64,000 bases of DNA from Tyto alba. Its lineage: Eukaryota > Chordata > Aves > Strigiformes > Tytonidae. Location of the stretch: positions 25,197,374 through 25,261,373 of the forward strand of contig NW_024881261.1 of NCBI RefSeq assembly GCF_018691265.1. The letters run 5' to 3'. Position numbers and translations under genes: made by a program. The first letter of the stretch is position 1, and the number at the start of each line of letters is the position of its first letter. This document shows positions 59,901-64,000 of the stretch, piece by piece. Under the pieces are notes generated by a model, which worked only from the letters and a program-made list of their open reading frames with translations, searched no databases and had not been told where the DNA came from.

Positions 59901-62900
59901 ACAGAGAAATTAATTGGATTGAAAAATAGATCTTAACTTTCTTACTTGCAGTGATAGAAGTGACAGATGAGTCACCACTGTCCACATCAATCTGTTCTAC
60001 CAGATAGATCTTAAATTGTAACTGTAATTTCTGTTTTAGTTTTTTTCCAGAATAGGTGAATATGATGATAAAACAAAATTTTCAAGAAAATATCCCAAGG
60101 CTGTAAGTGAGTCAAAAAGCCCCTGTTACTAATCTGCCAAGAGAAAGGCAGAGATCTGGCAAAACAAAAGCATTTAAAATGTCTAGAACCACTTGAACTT
60201 CTCTATCTTATATAGGGAATGAAGCAGCATACAGGAAATGTGCTGAATCACTCACTGTCCCTTAATATACCACTATATAAAAGATCTTTGCCCAGACTCT
60301 GTGGTGTCTTCACTTTACAGGCAAGCAATTAGCTGAAAGGAAAACTGTAAAGCGTGTCTTTCCCATTCCACCTTTGTACATTACTATATATTTAGGCTGA
60401 TAGAAAGAACCTGACTCAGAATAATTCATTAGCATTTTAAGGGTTATATAACATATTCCTACTGTTAACAATTGAGCAAATCAATGCAAGGAGAAATGCT
60501 AAACAGTGTAGTCTTTTTCTATATGGTGATTTGCTAGAAAGTTCTAATACGTGGTTTTTAAGATCTCAACTCCAACAAAACCTGCCATGTTACACTACTT
60601 CACTGTAAACACAAGTTAAATTTTTCTTCAGTAAACCCATAAAAATAGCAACCACACTCCACTGATTTAACAATAGTGTCCTTCCTTATTATGGTGTCAT
60701 TTCACCCTTCTGCCTTCATATTACCTCCTCAACAACTGTACCGACTCCTGAGTTTTGCTCAGAGTTGTACAGGGAAAATGGAAGTGGAACAGTACATGCA
60801 AGAACACCATTGACTGTTATTCCCTCTAGCTTCAGCAGCTACGCTCATGAGTAAATGCTACGCACCTAATAAACTGCAAATTGTTTGTGGTGGTAAATGA
60901 GGGAAGCTGAAATTCAGCTAAACTGGGATCCACATTCCTGAATGAATTTTTGAGATGGTGGTGTGAGGGGTACAGAGAGTCTTATTCCAACCCATCACAG
61001 TAAGAGGATCTTTGCTATTTGTTTTATTATGAATAGGTTTGAAATGACACCAAGTATCTGTGATTTTTAATAATTCGTTAACTATTCTGGATGGTTAACT
61101 GGAGACATCTCAGAGCAGAAACTGCTGAGCTGCTTTTTTCTCAGAAAGGAACACCCAAACTCACAACTGATTTTTCAAACCTTAACCTAGGTCTTGTTGT
61201 AACAGTGTATGAGATTAGTCTATATGCACACATTTGTGCTACTTGGAGACATCTGGGTTGTAGGCTATTCATAACGATCTTCCCTTTTTTTTCTAAAATC
61301 CACACTACCAGTAAAAGAAAACAATCTAAACTCAAACTGGAATTGTTTGCACTAATGATTTAGAGAAGTTAATTAACCTCTATATCTTTCACACATAAGA
61401 TGGAATAAACCTCTTACAATCTTGATAAATGCATAAACTTCTGTGCATTTTCCTTTTACCTTTTAAGCTCTTTAATATCTGCTTAAAAATTAAGCATTAA
61501 CTTGAACAAGTTCACCTTAATCATTCATAAGGAAATAGAAAATGAAAGAGCTCTCATTCCCAGAATAAAGTGGGGGGAGGGAGAACACAGGTAAGTGAAT
61601 TTCATTTTAGTTTTGACACTTAAAAAACTGCAAGTTTAGCATATCACTTGGCAGAGGTTAATGTTAACTGTCCTTGGAATGAGCTGATGAAGTAATGATT
61701 AATATAGTCAGTGTTTGCAAATGAAATTCCCTGGTAAAATACAAATAAACCAGAGGACTTCTTGAGATGGTCACATTCGAATTTCTCAGTTGGAAAAAAT
61801 CCAGGGTAGGTTGGAAGTGGGGTTCTTGCTGTTTTTCACTATTGTCCAAGCCCCTTCCCTGCACCCCCCTTTTTTTTAATTACAAGTAAAAAAAAAATAG
61901 TGCAATAGAATTTATCTCAATCTGCTTCATATTTTTAAAGCAAAACAGTATGTTCAAAAGATTAAATAAAACCAAACTTTTTTCATTGATATACCAAGGA
62001 GATTATACCCCTTAGTTAATTTATAAGATAGACAGGTTTATAACTGCTAAGTTAGCATCGTGTTTTACAGCAATTATTTTAAAAATCTCACAAAAGTGGG
62101 CAGTAAATTTAAGTGCTTTCTAACAGCTGTCTCCAAAGGCCACCACCCCATATCAGATATTCAATAAATCGTCTGTTGCGATAGTGAGTGCTTACCTCAT
62201 GCCAAAGACTATTTTAATTGTTCAATTTGGATATTAAATACCAGGTGAATATTGATTCCCCCCACCCCCTCAATTACAGCTTTTAGCCTTCTTGTCACTG
62301 AAGTTATTTAATCTACTAGCCAAACCTAGATTACTAATACTCACAGACTGTCTAAGCCTGGTGGTTCTGGTCCCATTCTCAGGAAAAATAAATCAAAGTA
62401 GCTGCTGAGTTACATAAAGTAGAGCTTCTGTATCAGTATTTGTAGACTCAGAATATTAGGCAGTTACTCTGCATAATTTTATGATTCTTATGAGTAAAAT
62501 ATAAGGAAGAATTCAACTTATGCCAAGTCAGAGGACACTGCAGCTAAAAATTTCCAGTAGCCCCTGATGCTCAGTGAAAGCTCTGTGGTGCAGTACTATA
62601 AGATCCAACATATTGCTTTCAATCCTAGCCTGCAGGAAAAGGGTTCCTGAATCCTAAAAGCACAGTGAGCAAGGACTGCAGTCAGGCATCCCAGGTAATC
62701 TCATAGTTTATCAGCCCTGAGCTTTCTGCCTAGGAGGTAGGACACAGATATAATTTAGGCGGGCTTCTACATTTACTAAACTTGTAAAGAAACATCAAAT
62801 TAATGTTGGGCTTGTATTCAGAGGTGGTAATCATAGTTGGAACTAATGGATCTAGTATATTATATCTCTCTGAGAAGAAATCTTTTTCCTTCTTGTACTT

Positions 62901-63620
62901 CCCAAAGTTAAGAACAAGTGCCTGTCTTCACTTGGGGGTATATTTGTCACAATTAGGTAAGAGATATATACTACAGCATATGCCTTTTCTTCCTCATTTT
63001 GGCTTCCTCCTCTACTGCAAAGTAATAGGTCTGACTGCCTAGTGTGCTAAAAGAGTCATATTTCAGCAACACCCCAGGCTGTATGTCTGAACAGCAGGTT
63101 TTTCCTCTGTTGTTCTATTGAAATTAAGTGCAATGGTTTGCTTTGTTCAGAATATTTTCTGTCTGATTTTGCCTGTCTTTGTTTTCATCACTCCATGCTA
63201 GAACTTCTCGGCCATGAAGCCTAAATAAGAGCACTACCACTTCGGTGTCATCCTGCCAACCACAGCAGGAACCACAGTATAGCAACTAATTGTGCTTTCT
63301 TAATCAGAACCAGTGTTAGTCAAGGATCCCTTTAAACTGACGTTCTCTTTCTTTCCCTTTTTGCAGAAAAAAGTTTCCCCTCACCTGAAAATACTCAGTC
63401 ACCATAGAAATAGTGCTTGCATGCCCTAGACATCAGCAGCACTGAGACGTGAAGGGACTGCTTCCACATACAGAACGAGGCTCCCAGGTACCAAATGTAG
63501 TTGTGGGCAAGTCCATTGACACTAGGGATGAACTTATCCCATTGAGTTATTCTCTTGTAAACTTTCACTCAAGGATAGAAAACACAAGTAGTGGCATATT
63601 AAATACTGTATTTCTATAAA
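50988..63620. other. AT-rich non-coding stretch, nothing recognised
   Basis: More than 12 kb without an exon, RNA gene or repeat I can name. Open frames are all under 100 codons and domain-free. Small items: a 22-bp imperfect tandem pair at 55515-55558 (both units start 'tagaagtagcaatg'), a (G)n-rich patch near 53936-53952, and a possible but weak non-coding exon at 63367-63487. GC is low and even. Confidence 0.5.
55515..55558. repeat. 22-bp tandem pair
   Basis: Two adjacent 22-bp units share the 14-base start 'tagaagtagcaatg' exactly and diverge afterwards. A minor local duplication. Confidence 0.75.
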
Positions 63621-63692
63621 AGGCCTGATCCAAATACCAGTGGCGTCGGTGTGAATCTTTCCAGTGATTCCTGTATGCTTCGAATCAGACTA
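63621..63692. repeat. palindromic MITE-like amniote repeat
   Basis: The left end 'aggcctgatccaaa' and the right end 'cttcgaatcagac' are diverged inverted copies (the reverse complement of the right end is 'gtctgattcgaag'). The body 'gtgtgaatctttccagtgat' fits the remembered centre 'gagtctttccattgac'. It belongs with the other palindromic relics of the window. Confidence 0.6.
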
Positions 63693-64000
63693 TAAATGCT
63701 TTCAGCCAGAAATGTGGCTCAGAACTGAATGATCCAAGGTCATTGTGACAGCTTGCTTCAGTGAAAAATCATGTGAGGGACTAGAATGCTTTGATATCAT
63801 TGTCATTAACTTTTACACTGCATAGAAAAACCCTTTGCTCTATGAAGGACAGGAGAAAGATATGACCTCGGAGAATAAGGATTGAGAGAACAGAATTCAA
63901 TGAGTTTTGTTTTCCTGCTATGAGTTACTGTATTGTTCTGGCTGTGCAAGATCCAGACCTTGGTGTGCAGCAGTCACTGAGAACCTTTCCCTGTCCATTC
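63693..64000. other. non-coding stretch, nothing recognised
   Basis: No coding, RNA or repeat signal is seen to the end of the window. Confidence 0.5.

Noticed and set aside
63367..63487. Segment between 'ttttgcag' and 'cccaggta' as an exon
   Set aside because: All three frames contain stops and the donor (GTACCA) is weak; a non-coding exon cannot be excluded but is unsupported.
1..64000. Bacterial or phage-type system, CRISPR array or operon
   Set aside because: No long collinear coding frames, no direct-repeat array, and the repeats are vertebrate retrotransposons.

Overview
This window looks like non-coding nuclear DNA from a bird, probably a neoavian. It is AT-rich by eye and has a sparse load of mostly very old repeats. 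There are relics of CR1-type LINEs and one well-preserved solo LTR. From memory, the LTR matches an ERVL-type family that is common in passerines and other Neoaves (TguLTR5-like). I see no protein-coding gene, rRNA, tRNA, CRISPR array or bacterial-type operon. No open frame longer than 60 codons reads as a known domain, and the longest (175 codons, minus strand, 16042-16569) is probably chance. The window is therefore an intergenic gene desert or the inside of one or more very large introns; the sequence alone cannot say which.

Layout. 1-8.7 kb: plain AT-rich sequence with one MIR-like SINE relic (about 4.3 kb) and a CR1 3' end (about 6.0-6.3 kb). 8.7-9.1 kb: a compact mixed-composition block resembling a conserved non-coding element. 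9-18 kb: mostly featureless, with a 14-bp homeodomain/POU-type palindrome at 11.74 kb. 18.1-18.4 kb: an antisense CR1 reverse-transcriptase relic in which the catalytic FADD motif is still readable. 19.5-21.5 kb: two further ancient repeats and a G-quadruplex motif. 24.7-26.1 kb: the most interesting stretch. It has six copies of the MEIS/TGIF hexamer TGACAG (either strand) within about 310 bp, two of them in a perfect 10-bp inverted repeat, followed by a second regulatory-looking block. 33.9-37.3 kb: several AT-rich, repeat-free, enhancer-like blocks. 38.5-40.3 kb: two old palindromic (MITE-like) relics, then a 591-bp solo LTR with a perfect 5-bp target duplication. 41.2-41.9 kb and 49.8-50.4 kb: more enhancer-like blocks. 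46.1, 49.6 and 63.6 kb: further palindromic relics. 50.9 kb: C-rich tracts. The rest shows nothing recognisable.

No genes work together here. The likely function, if any, is long-range cis-regulation of a gene outside the window (inference). Every conserved-element call is made from composition and motifs in a single sequence, not from an alignment, and is scored accordingly.
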